The notes under the pieces were generated by a model, which worked only from the letters and a program-made list of their open reading frames with translations, was not told the DNA's origin and did not search any database. From contig CM069610.1 in assembly GCA_035771175.1 (NCBI GenBank), positions 25,324,501 to 25,388,500 of the forward strand: a stretch of DNA of 64,000 nt. Direction: 5' to 3'. This DNA is from Paratinospora sagittata (lineage: Eukaryota > Streptophyta > Magnoliopsida > Ranunculales > Menispermaceae). Shown piece by piece: positions 50,639-62,184 of this stretch (position 1 is its first letter; each line of letters starts with the position of its first letter). A program made the position numbers and the translations under genes.

Positions 50639-51818
50639 TTGCAAGTTAGATTGAGCTTTCCAAATAGTTTTTCAAGAAAAGAAAGTATTGATTCTTGCAT
50701 TTGTCAAAACAAGCTTCGAATAGAATCAAAATTGCAATCTGTCTCGATGATAACATCGTTGATCAGCAAGTCCTTCATTTTATCCCTTTTGTGCTTAGAT
50801 TTGCAGAGGCTATCCATTGTTTTAAGTTGTAAGTATATATGAAGTGGTCTCGGTAAGATAACACAACAAAAAAGAGCACATCAATTGTCTTGCATCAAGA
50901 ACACATCAAACAATAGCTTTCGAAGTCTACAAAGATCGAACGAAGACAAATCTCATGCCTAAGTAAGGCATTTTGTTTGATCTTTGGTGTGTAGGGTAAC
51001 CTCTCGATCAATCTCAGCACTAAAACTCTGAAATCTGCAAAGTCTTCAAAATCACTTCGATATGGTATTTCATTTTGAAAAAATGTTTTCCGAAAGGTTT
51101 TAATCATAATTTCAATGAGTTTTGAATTATTTAAAAGTTTTTAATCTTATACAATATGTTTTGAGTTAATGGAATGGTTCTTGAGTGTCAAAATATTATT
51201 TTTACAAAAATAAGGCTATCCAGCAATTTGCCAAGATTTTCCTGAAGGCACTAGCGCACTATCAGTGTTGACAGCACGCTGATAGGGTTCTATAACAAAA
51301 CATTTGTTTTTCTGAAAAATTGTCTATACCGCGCTATCCCCTTTGATACTTCGCTATAAAGCTGTTGCCGTGACCTTTCCATTTTTAGTAATATGGGCAA
51401 TAGCGCGATATAGGCCTCGATAACACGCTATCGGAAAGTCCGTAAAACTCGAGCTCTCGGGTTTGTGTATATCAATCTGCTATCGCCTGCTATCTGTCAA
51501 TTGAGAACATGATACACAACCCAATAGCACGCTATCCACGTCTGTGAAACAAATCTGATATTTCTTACGAGAAAAATGTGGGCACTTCTGCTTGCTCGAT
51601 TTTTCTATTCCTTATACAATTTCTCCAGGTTGTCTTAATTGAAATATTCTCTACTTAACACCTAGATGATTCCCATTGTCTCGCACGCCCAAAACAACTT
51701 TAGATTAAACAATGTTTTCAATTCAAATCATTTTGTACTCTCTTGCACTTTAACCCGCAACTTCTAATTTTATTAAACACTCGTTCTCTGATTTTAAAAA
51801 ATACAACACACACGATTT
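50639..51818. repeat. satellite unit 43
   Basis: 9-base deletion. CCAAATAGTTTTTC and ATAACATCG group it with units 42 and 44. Minus frame 50895-51107. Confidence 0.95.
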
Positions 51819-53006
51819 TTGCAAGTTAGATTGAGCTTTCCAAATAGTTTTTCAAGAGAAGAAAGTATTGATTCTTGCATTTGTCAAAACAAGCTTCGAA
51901 TAGAATCAAAATTGCAATCTGTCTTGATGATAACATCGTTGATCAGCAAGTCCTTCATTTTATCCCTTTTGTGCTTAGATTTGCAGAGGCTATCCATTGT
52001 TTTAAGTTGTAAGTATATATGAAGTGGTCTCGGTAAGATAACACAACAAAAAAGAACACATCAATTGTCTTGCATCAAGAACACATCAAATAATAGCTTT
52101 CGAAGTCTACAAAGATCAAGCTAAAAGAACGAAGACAAATCTCATGCCTAAGTAAGGCATTTTGTTTGATCTTTGGTGTGTAGGGTAACCTCTCGATCAA
52201 TCTCAGCACTAAAACTCTGAAATCTGCAAAGTCTTCAAAATCACTTCGATATGGAATTTCATTTTGAAAAAATGTTTTCCGAAAGGTTTTAATCATTATT
52301 TCAATGAGTTTTGAATTATTTAAAAGTTTTTAATCTTATACAATATGTTTTGAGTTAATGGAATGGCTCTTGAGTGTCAAAATATTAATTTTACAAAAAT
52401 AAGGCTATCCAGCAATTTGCCAAGATTTTCCTGAAGGCACTAGCGCACTATCAGTGTTGACAGCACGCTGATAGGGTTCTATAACAAAACATTTGTTATT
52501 CTGAAAAATTGTCTATACCGCGCTATCCCCTTTGATACTTCGCTATAAAGCTGTTGCCGTGACCTTTCCATTTTTAGTAAAATGGGCAATAGCGCGATAT
52601 AGGCCTCGATAACACGCTATCGGAAAGTCCGTAAAACTCGAGCTCTCGGGTTTGTGTATATCAATTTGCTATCGCCTGCTATCTGTCAATTGAGAACATG
52701 ATACACAACCCAATAGCACGCTATCCACGTCTGTGAAAAAAATCTGATATTTCTAACGAGAAAAATGTGGGCACTTCTGCTTGCTCGATTTTTCTATTCC
52801 TTATACAATTTCTCCAGGTTGTCTTAATTGAAATATTCTCTACTTACACCTAGATGATTCCCATTGTCTCGCACGCCCAAAACAACTTTAGATTAAACAA
52901 TGTTTTGAATTCAAATCATTTTGTACTCTCTTGCCCTTTAACCCGCAACTTCTAATTTTATAAAACACTCATTCTCTGATTTTCAAAAATACAACACACA
53001 CGATTT
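51819..53006. repeat. satellite unit 44
   Basis: CCAAATAGTTTTTC and ATAACATCG as in units 42-43. TATGGAATTTC near 52251. Minus frame 52075-52296. Confidence 0.95.
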
Positions 53007-53750
53007 TTGCAAGTTAGATTGAGCTTTCCAAAGAGTTTTTCAAGAGAAGAAAGTATTGATTCTTGCATTTGTCAAAACAAGCTTCGAATAGAATCAAAAT
53101 TGCAAACTGTCTTGATGATAACGTCGTTGATCAGCAAGTCCTTCATTTTATCCCTTTTGTGCTTAGATTTGCAGAGGCTATCCATTGTTTTAAGTTGTAA
53201 CTTATATATGAAGTGGTCTCGGTAAGATAACACAACAAAAAAGAACACATCAATTGTCTTGCATCAAGAACACATCAAAAAATAGCTTTCGAAGTCTACA
53301 AAGATCAAGCTAAAAGAACGAAGACAAATCTCATGCCTAAGTAAGGCATTTTGTTTGATCTTTGGTGTGTAGGGTAACCTCGCGATCAATCTCAGCACTA
53401 AAACTCTCAAATCTGCAAAGTCTTCAAAATCACTTCGATATAGTATTTCATTTTGAAAAAATATTTTTCGAAAGGTTTTAATCATAATTTCAATGAGTTT
53501 TGAATTATTTAAAAGTTTTTAATCTTATACAATATGTTTTGAGTTAATGGAATGGTTCTTGAGTGTCAAAATATTAATTTTACAAAAATAAGGCTATCCA
53601 GCAATTTGCCAAAATTTTCCTGAAGGCTACGCACTATCAGTGTTGAGAGCACGCTGATGGGGTTCTATAACAAAACATTTGTTTTTCTGAAAAATTGTCT
53701 ATACCGCGCTATCCCCTTTGATACTTCGCTATAAAGCAGTTGCCGTGACC

Positions 53751-53755
53751 TTTCC
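53751..53755. repeat. target-site duplication TTTCC, left of LTR copy 2
   Basis: Same 5 bases and same monomer position as for copy 1. Confidence 0.9.
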
Positions 53756-54062
53756 TGATATGAACTCCACCAACAATTGTGATGAAACCCAATAACAATG
53801 ATGGATTAGAACCCCAAGATCGTGTAGACAAGATTGGTTGAGCCTTGACCCGTCACCTAAGCAGATGAAAACCAAGACTACGAAAGATTGAAAACGCCAC
53901 ACCAAGATTCAACAATCAAGGTGATAAGTTTGGTTGTTTGAACGCCACAAGATTAACTTGATAAGTTCAAGAGTTTCTTTTAAGAACCAAGAGGACACAA
54001 GACCTCACAAGATTAACTTGATCTCAAAAACATAATGTGTCCTTCAAATATGAGCTACCCTC

Positions 54063-54070
54063 TATTTATA
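54063..54070 (-). promoter_or_regulatory. TATAAATA, candidate retrotransposon promoter (copy 2)
   Basis: On the minus strand this octamer lies about 557 bases into the LTR, after the polyprotein tail and minisatellite and followed by GAGGGTAGCTC. Order and position fit a U3 promoter with R-U5 making up the last roughly 280 bases. No transcription start is shown. Confidence 0.55.
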
Positions 54071-54120
54071 CTTGGAACAACCCTCCAAGAATAGGAAAAG
54101 CCATAACTAAATTCAAACAT

Positions 54121-54315
54121 AACCAGCCGCCGATTTGGACTTCTAAAGGTAACCAGCCGCCTCTTTTGACTTCTAAAGGTGGTTAGCCGCTTCTTTGAAC
54201 TTCTCAAGGTAGCTAGCCGCCGATTTGGACTTCTAAAGGTAGTTAGCCGCCTCTTTTGAATTCTAGCCGCTTCTTTGGACTTCTAAATACCAACCGCCGA
54301 TTTGGACTTCTAAAC
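54121..54315. repeat. 30-bp minisatellite inside LTR copy 2
   Basis: Same minisatellite as in copy 1 but 80 bases shorter, lacking one internal three-unit block. The length difference must have arisen after the two LTR copies separated. Confidence 0.85.
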
Positions 54316-54365
54316 TTAGTCGAAAATAGTTAATTGACTAAGTTCAATGTATTTGATGACATGGA

Positions 54366-54626
54366 CTAATTAACTTCTTCAATTCCTTTGATGACATGGA
54401 CTAAGCCTTGATTATTATTTGAGCCCATCTTGGTCTTCTTAGAATCAGCCCAATTCTCTTGGATTAGCCCATTTAGTGCTTCCTTGAAACGTTTGGCTCT
54501 AAGTCTTGTAATTGGACCACTTGGAAGTGACAATGGGTCTTGTGCTACATTCCCAAATGTGTGATCAACTTGTCCAGCTCCTTGTCCAGCTCCTTGGTTT
54601 GCATCATTTGCTCTTTGGTTTGCATC
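54366..54626 (-). pseudogene. C-terminal tail of a retrotransposon polyprotein lying in the LTR, copy 2
   Basis: Same 86-codon open tail with the same TAG stop and the same PSGPITRLRAK motif. I see no frame-breaking change relative to copy 1, which fits the recent duplication of the block. It has no internal domain and no start codon of its own. Confidence 0.75.
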
Positions 54627-54627
54627 A

Positions 54628-54632
54628 TTTCC
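54628..54632. repeat. target-site duplication TTTCC, right of LTR copy 2
   Basis: Same 5 bases and same monomer position as for copy 1. Confidence 0.9.
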
Positions 54633-55069
54633 ATTTTTAGTAAAATGGGCAATAGCGCGATTTAGGCCTCGATAACACGCTATCGGAAAGTCCGTAAAAC
54701 TCGAGCTCTCGGGTTTGTGTATATCGATCTGCTATAGCCTGCTATCTGTCAATTGAGAACATGATACACAACCCAATAGCACGCTATCCACGTCTGTGAA
54801 AAAAATCTGATATTTCTAACGAGAAAAATGTGGGCACTTCTGCTTGCTCGATTTTTCTATTCCTTATACAATTTCTCCAGGTTGTCTTAATTGAAATATT
54901 CTCTACTAACACCTAGATGATTCCCATTGTCTCGCACGCCCAAAACAACTTTTGATTAAACAATGTTTTCAATTCAAATCATTTTGTACTCTCTTGCCCT
55001 TTAACCCGCAACTTCTAATTTTATAAAACACTCATTCTCTGATTTTCAAGAATACAACACACACGATTT

Positions 55070-56248
55070 TTGCAAGTTAGATTGAGCTTTCCAAAGAGTT
55101 TTTCAAGAGAAGAAAGTATTGATTCTTGCATTTGTCAAAACAAGCTTCGAATAGAATCAAAATTGCAATCTGTCTTGATGATAACGTCGTTGATCAGCAA
55201 GTCCTTCATTTTATCCCTTTTGTGCTTAGATTTGCAGAGGCTATCCATTGTTTTAAGTTGTAAGTATATATGAAGTGGTCTCGGTAAGATAACACAACAA
55301 AAAAGAACACATCAATTGTCTTGCAGCAAGAACACATCAAACAATAGCTTTCGAAGTCTACAAAGATCGAACGAAGACAAATCTCATGCCTAAGTAAGGC
55401 ATTTTGTTTGATCTTTGGTGTGTAGGGTAACCTCTCGATCAATCTCAGCACTAAAACTCTGAAATCTGCAAAGTCTTCAAAATCACTTCGATATAGTATT
55501 TCATTTTGAAAAAATGTTTTCCGAAAGGTTTTAATCATAATTTCAATGAGTTTTGAATTATTTAAAAGTTTTTAATCTTATACAATATGTTTTGAGTTAA
55601 TGGAATGGTTCTTGAGTGTCAAAATATTAATTTTACAAAAATAAGGCTATCCCGCAATTTGCCAAGATTTTCCTGAAGGCACTAGCGCACTATCTGTGTT
55701 GACAGCACGCTGATAGGGTTCTATAACAAAACATTTGTTATTCTGAAAAATTGTCTATACCGCGCTATCCCCTTTGATACTTCGCAATAAAGCTGTTGAC
55801 GTGACCTTTCCATTTTTAGTAAAACGGGCAATAGCGCGATATAGGCCTCGATAACACGCTATCGGAAAGTCCGTAAAACTCGAGCTCTCGGGTTTGTGTA
55901 TATCAATCTGCTATCGCCTGCAATCTGTCAATTGAGAACATGATACACAACCCAATAGCACGCTATCCACGTCTGTGAAAAAAATCTGATATTTCTAACG
56001 AGAAAAATGTGGGCACTTCTGCTTGCTCGATTTTTCTATTCCTTATACAATTTCTCCAGGTTGTCTTAATTGAAATATTCTCTACTAACACCTAGATGAT
56101 TCCCATTGTCTCGCACGCCCAAAACAACTTTAGATTAAACAATGTTTGGAATTCAAATCATTTTGTACTCTCTTGCCCATTAACCCGCAACTTCTTATTT
56201 TATAAAACACTCATTCTCTGATTTTCAAAAATACAACACACACGATTT
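55070..56248. repeat. satellite unit 46
   Basis: 9-base deletion. TTGCAGCAAG near 55322 removes the usual stop and extends the minus frame to 110 codons (55206-55538). AAAACGGGC and CCTGCAATCTG begin a variant group running to unit 48. Confidence 0.95.
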
Positions 56249-57436
56249 TTGCAAGTTAGATTGAGCTTTCCAAAGAGTTTTTCAAGAGAAGAAAGTATTG
56301 ATTCTTGCATTTGTCAAAACAAGCTTCGAATAGAATCAAAATTGCAATCTGTCTTGATGATAACGTCGTTGATCAGCAAGTCCTTCATTTTATCCTTTTT
56401 GTGCTTAGATTTGCAGAGGCTATCCATTGTTTTAAGTTGTAAGTATATATGAAGTGGTCTCGGTAAGATAACACAACAAAAAAGAACACATCAATTGTCT
56501 TGCATCAAGAACACATCAAACAATAGCTTTCGAAGTCTACAAAGATCAAGCTAAAAGAACGAAGACAAATCTCATGCCTAAGTAAGGCATTTTGTTTGAT
56601 CTTTGGTGTGTAGGGTAACCTCTCGATCAATCTCAGCACTAAAACTCTGAAATCTGCAAAGTCTTCAAAATAACTTCGATATAGTATTTCATTTTGAAAA
56701 AATGTTTTCCGAAAGGTTTTAATCATAATTTCAATGAGTTTTGAATTATTTAAAAGTTTTTAATCTTATACAATATGTTTTGAGTTAATGGAATGGTTCT
56801 TGAGTGTCAAAATATTAATTTTACAAAAATAAGGCTATCCAGCAATTTGCCAAGATTTTCCTGAAGGCACTAGCGCACTATCAGTGTTGACAGCACGCTG
56901 ATAGGGTTCTATAACAAAACATTTGTTATTCTGAAAAATTGTCTATACCGCGCTATCCCCTTTGATACTTCGCTAAAAAGCTGTTGCCGTGACCTTTCCA
57001 TTTTTAGTAAAACGGGCAATAGCGCGATATAGGCCTCGATAACACGCTATCAGAAAGTCCGTAAAACTCGAGCTCTCGGGTTTGTGTATATCAATCTGCT
57101 ATCGCCTGCAATCTGTCAATTGAGAACATGATACACAACCCAATAGCACGCTATCCACGTCTGTGAAAAAAATCTGATATTTCTAACGAGAAAAATGTGG
57201 GCACTTCTGCTTGCTCGATTTTTCTATTCCTTATACAATTTCTCCAGGTTGTCTTAATTGAAATATTCTCTACTAACACCTAGATGATTCCCATTGTCTC
57301 GCACGCCCAAAACAACTTTAGATTAAACAATGTTTTGAATTCAAATCATTTTGTACTCTCTTGCCCTTTAACCCGCAACTTCTTATTTTATAAAACACTC
57401 ATTCTCTGATTTTCAAAAATACAACACACACGATTT
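56249..57436. repeat. satellite unit 47
   Basis: AAAACGGGC, CCTGCAATCTG and CTTCTTATTTTAT, as in neighbours. Minus frame 56505-56726. Confidence 0.95.
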
Positions 57437-58624
57437 TTGCAAGTTAGATTGAGCTTTCCAAAGAGTTTTTCAAGAGAAGAAAGTATTAATTCTTGCATTT
57501 GTCAAAACAAGCTTCGAATAGAATCAAAATTGCAATCTGTCTTGATGATAACGTCGTTGATCAGCAAGTCCTTCATTTTATCCCTTTTGTGCTTAGATTT
57601 GCAGAGGCTATCCATTGTTTTAAGTTGTAAGTATATATGAAGTGGTCTCGGTAAGATAACACAACAAAAAAGAACACATCAATTGTCTTGCATCAAGAAC
57701 ACATCAAGCAATAGCTTTCGAAGTCTACAAAGATCAAGCTAAAAGAACGAAGACAAATCTCATGCCTAAGTAAGGCATTTTGTTTGATCTTTGGTGTGTA
57801 GGGTAACCTCTCGATCAATCTCAGCACTAAAACTCTGAAATCTGCAAAGTCTTCAAAATCACTTCGATATAGTATTTCATTTTGAAAAAATGTTTTCCGA
57901 AAGGTTTTAATCATAATTTCAATGAGTTTTGAATTATTTAAAAGTTTTTAATCTTATACAATATGTTTTGAGTTAATGGAATGGTTCTTGAGTGTCAAAA
58001 TATTAATTTTACAAAAATAAGGCTATCCAGCAATTTGCCAAGATTTTCCTGAAGGCACTAGCGCACTATCAGTGTTGACAGCACGCTGATAGGGTTCTAT
58101 AACAAAACATTTGTTATTCTGAAAAATTGTCTATACCGCGCTATCCCCTTTGATACTTCGCTAAAAAGCTGTTGTCGTGACCTTTCCATTTTTAGTAAAA
58201 CGGGCAATAGCGCGATATAGGCCTCGATAACACGCTATCGGAAAGTCCGTAAAACTCGAGCTCTCGGGTTTGTGTATATCAATCTGCTATCGCCTGCAAT
58301 CTGTCAATTGAGAACATGATACACAACCCAATAGCACGCTATCCACGTCTGTGAAAAAAATCTGATATTTCTAACGAGAAAAATGTGGGCACTTCTGCTT
58401 GCTCGATTTTTCTATTCCTTATACAATTTCTCCAGGTTGTCTTAATTGAAATATTCTCTACTAACACCTAGATGATTCCCATTGTCTCGCACGCCCAAAA
58501 CAACTTTAGATTAAACAATGTTTTGAATTCAAATCATTTTGTACTCTCTTGCCCTTTAACCCGCAACTTCTTATTTTATAAAACACTCATTCTCTGATTT
58601 TCAAAAATACAACACACACGATTT
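57437..58624. repeat. satellite unit 48
   Basis: Same local group as unit 47. ATCAAGCAATAG near 57704 is shared with units 49 and 53. Minus frame 57693-57914. Confidence 0.95.
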
Positions 58625-59812
58625 TTGCAAGTTAGATTGAGCTTTCCAAAGAGTTTTTCAAGAGAAGAAAGTATTGATTCTTGCATTTCTCAAAACAAGC
58701 TTCGAATAGAATCAAAATTGCAATCTGTCTTGATGATAACGTCGTTGATCAGCAAGTCCTTCATTTTATCCCTTTTGTGCTTAGATTTGCATAGGCTATC
58801 CATTGTTTTAAGTTGTAAGTATATATGAAGTGGTCTCGGTAAGATAACACAACAAAAAAGAACACATCAATTGTCTTGCATCAAGAACACATCAAGCAAT
58901 AGCTTTCGAAGTCTACAAAGATCAAGCTAAAAGAACGAAGACAAATCTCATGCCTAAGTAAGGCATTTTGTTTGATCTTTGGTGTGTAGGGTAACCTCTC
59001 GATCAATCTCAGCACTAAAACTCTGAAATCTGCAAAGTCTTCAAAATCACTTCGATATAGTATTTCATTTTGAAAAAATGTTTTTCGAAAGGTTTTAATC
59101 ATAATTTCAATGAGTTTTGAATTATTTAAAAGTTTTTAATCTTATACAATATGTTTTGAGTTAATGGAATGGTTCTTGAGTGTCAAAATATTAATTTTAC
59201 AAAAATAAGGCTATCCAGCAATTTGCCAAGATTTTCCTGAAGGCACTAGCGCACTATCAGTGTTGACAGCACGCTGATAGGGTTCTATAACAAAACATTT
59301 GTTATTCTGTAAAATTGTCTATACCGCGCTATCCCCTTTGATACTTCGCTATAAAGCTGTTGTCGTGACCTTTCCATTTTTAGTAAAATGGGCAATAGCG
59401 CGATATAGGCCTCGATAACACGCTATCGGAAAGTCCGTAAAACTCGAGCTCTCGGGTTTGCTTATATCAATCTGCTATCGCCTGCTATCTGTCAATTGAG
59501 AACATGATACACAACCCAATAGCACGCTATCCACGTCTGTGAAAAAAATCTGATATTTCTAACGAGAAAAATGTGGGCACTTCTGCTTGCTCGATTTTTC
59601 TATTCCTTATACAATTTCTCCAGGTTGTCTTAATTGAAATATTATCTACTAACACCTAGATGATTCCCATTGTCTCGCACGCCCAAAACAACTTTAGATT
59701 AAACAATGTTTTGAATTCAAATCATTTTGTACTCTCTTGCCCTTTAACCCGCAACTTCTTATTTTATAAAACACTCATTCTCTGATTTTCAAAAATACAA
59801 CACACACGATTT
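58625..59812. repeat. satellite unit 49
   Basis: GCATAGGCTATCC near 58789 and ATCAAGCAATAG are shared with unit 53, four units on. Minus frame 58881-59102. Confidence 0.95.
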
Positions 59813-60999
59813 TTGCAAGTTAGATTGAGCTTTCCAAAGAGTTTTTCAAGAGAAGAAAGTATTGATTCTTGCATTTGTCAAAACAAGCTTCGAATAGAAT
59901 CAAAATTGCAATCTGTCTTGATGATAACGTCGTTGATCAGCAAGTCCTTCATTTTATCCCTTTTGTGCTTAGATTTGCAGAGGCTATCCATTGTTTTAAG
60001 TTGTAAGTATATATGAAGTGGTCTCGGCAAGATAACACAACAAAAAAGAACACATCAATTGTCTTGCATCAAGAACACATCAAACAATAGCTTTCGAAGT
60101 CTACAAAGATCAAGCTAAAACAACGAAGACATATCTCATGCCCAAGTAAGGCATTAGTTTGATCTTTGGTGTGTACGGTAACCTCTCGATCAATCACGGC
60201 ACTAAAACTCTGAAATCTGCAAAGTCTTCAAAATAACTTCGATATAGTATTTCATTTTGAAAAAATGTTTTCCGAAAGGTTTTAATCATAAATTCAATGA
60301 GTTTTGAATTATTTAAAAGTTTTTAATCTTATACAATATGTTTTGAGTTAATAGAATGGTTCTTCAGTGTCAAAATATTAATTTTACAAAAATAAGGCTA
60401 TCCAGCAATTTGCCAAAATTTTCCTGAAGGCACTAGCGCACTATCAGTGTTGATAGCACGCTGATAGGGTTCTATAACAAAACATTTGTTTTTCTAAAAA
60501 AATTTTTATACCACGCTATCCCGTTTGATACTTCGTAATGAAGCAGTTGCCGTTATCTTTCCATTTTTAGTAAAATGGGCAATAGCGCGCTATAGGCCTC
60601 GATAACACGCTATCGGAAAGTCCGTAAAACTCGAGCTCTCGGGTTTGTGTATATCGATCTGCTATAGCCTGCTATCTGTCAATTGAGAACATGATACAAA
60701 ACCCAATAGCACGCTATCCACGTCTGAGAAAAAAATCTGATATTTCTAAAAAGAAAAATGTGGGCACTTCTGCTTTCTCGATTTTTCTATTCCTTATACA
60801 ATTTGTCCAGGTTATCTTAATTGAAATATTCTCTACTAACACCTAGATGATTCCCATTGTCTCGCACGCCCAAAACAACTTTAGATTAAACAATGTTTTG
60901 AATTCAAATCATTTTGTACTCTCTTGCCCTTTACCCCGCAACTTCTAATTTTATAAAACACTCATTCTCTAATTTTCAAAAATACAACACACACGATTT
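59813..60999. repeat. satellite unit 50 (diverged)
   Basis: Many changes in the GCTATC zone: CCCGTTTGATAC, GCCGTTATC, GCGCGCTATAGG, GTCTGAGAAAA and CTTTCTCGA, most shared with unit 52. The minus frame is broken by GGCATTAGTTTG. Confidence 0.95.
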
Positions 61000-62184
61000 T
61001 TGCAAGTTAGATTGAGCTTTCCAAAGAGTTTTTCAAGAGAAGAAAGTATTGATTCTTGCATTTGTCAAAACAAGCTTCGAATAGAATCAAAATTGCAATC
61101 TGTCTTGATGATAACGTCGTTGATCAGCAAGTCCTTCATTTTATCCCTTTTGTGCTTAGATTTGCAGAGGCTATCCATTGTTTTAAGTTGTAAGTATATA
61201 TGAAGTGGTCTCGGTAAGATAACACAACAAAAAAGAACACATCAATTGTCTTGCATCAAGAACACATCAAACAATAGCTTTCGAAGTCTACAAAGATCAA
61301 GCTAAAAGAACGAAGACATATCTCATGCCTAAGTAAGGCATTAGTTTGATCTTTGGTGTGTAGGGTAACCTCTCGATCAATCTCAGCACTAAAACTCTGA
61401 AATCTGCAATGTCTTCAAAATAACTTCGATATAGTATTTCATTTTGAAAAAATGTTTTTCGAAAGGTTTTAATCATAATTTCAATGAGTTTTGATTTATT
61501 TAAAAGTTTTTAATCTTATACAATATGTTGAGTTAATGGAATGGTTCTTGAGTGTCAAAATATTAATTTTACAAAAATAAGGCTATCCAGCAATTTGCCA
61601 AAATTTTCCTGAAGGCACTAGCGCACTATCAGTGTTCATAGCACGCTGATAGGGTTCTATAACAAAACAATTATTTTTCTGAAAAATTGTCTATACCGCG
61701 CTATCCCCTTTGATACTTCGCTATAAAGCAGTTACCGTGATCTTTCCATTTGTAGTAAAATGGGCAATAGCGCGCTATAGGCCTCGATAACACGCTATCG
61801 GAAAGTTCGTAAAACTCGAGCTCTCAGGTTTGTGTATATCGATCTGCTATAGCATGCTATCTGTCAATTGAGAACATAATACACAACCCAATAGCAAGCT
61901 ATCCACGTCTGTGAAAAAAATCTGATATTTCTAACGAGAAAAATGTGGGCACTTCTGCTTGCTCGATTTTTCTATTCCTTATACAATTTCTCCAGGTTAT
62001 CTTAATTGAAATATTCTCTACTAACACCTAGATGATTCCCATTGTCTCGCACGCCCAAAACAACTTTAGATTAAACAATGTTTTGAATTCAAATCATTTT
62101 GTACTCTCTTACCCTTTAACCCGCAACTTCTAATTTTATAAAACACTCATTCTCTGATTTTCAAAAATACAACACACACGATTT
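61000..62184. repeat. satellite unit 51 (diverged)
   Basis: GGCATTAGTTTG breaks the minus frame. ATATGTTGAGTT near 61524 lacks two T. CCATTTGTAGT near 61746 weakens the hairpin. ATAGCGCGCTAT at 61767-61778 is a perfect palindrome. Confidence 0.95.

Larger units (their letters stand above)
53756..54627 (-). mobile_element. solo LTR, copy 2 (872 bp), duplicate of copy 1
   Basis: Nearly identical to the LTR at 49246-50196, inserted at the same base of the monomer, in the same orientation and with the same TTTCC duplication. By eye only about half a dozen single-base differences separate them, besides one 80-base difference in the minisatellite and one single-base indel. It begins TGATATGAAC and ends TTTGCATCA, giving TGAT/ATCA ends that copy 1 has partly lost (GTCA). 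The flanking satellite variants are also shared, so this is a copy made with the array and not an independent insertion. Unlike copy 1 it retains TATAAATA on the minus strand. Confidence 0.9.
53007..55069. repeat. satellite unit 45, split by a solo LTR
   Basis: Second LTR-bearing monomer; without the 872-bp LTR and 5-bp duplication it is 1,186 bases. Shares the LTR-flanking variants of unit 42. Minus frame 53264-53485. Confidence 0.95.

Noticed and set aside
49246..54627. A full LTR retrotransposon with the two LTRs as its ends
   Set aside because: Each LTR has its own TTTCC duplication, and the DNA between them is ordinary satellite monomers with no primer-binding site or gag-pol.
55206..55538. 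110-codon minus-strand frame, the longest in the window
   Set aside because: A single change in the usual TGA stop extends the common 70-codon frame by read-through into ordinary satellite; no domain.
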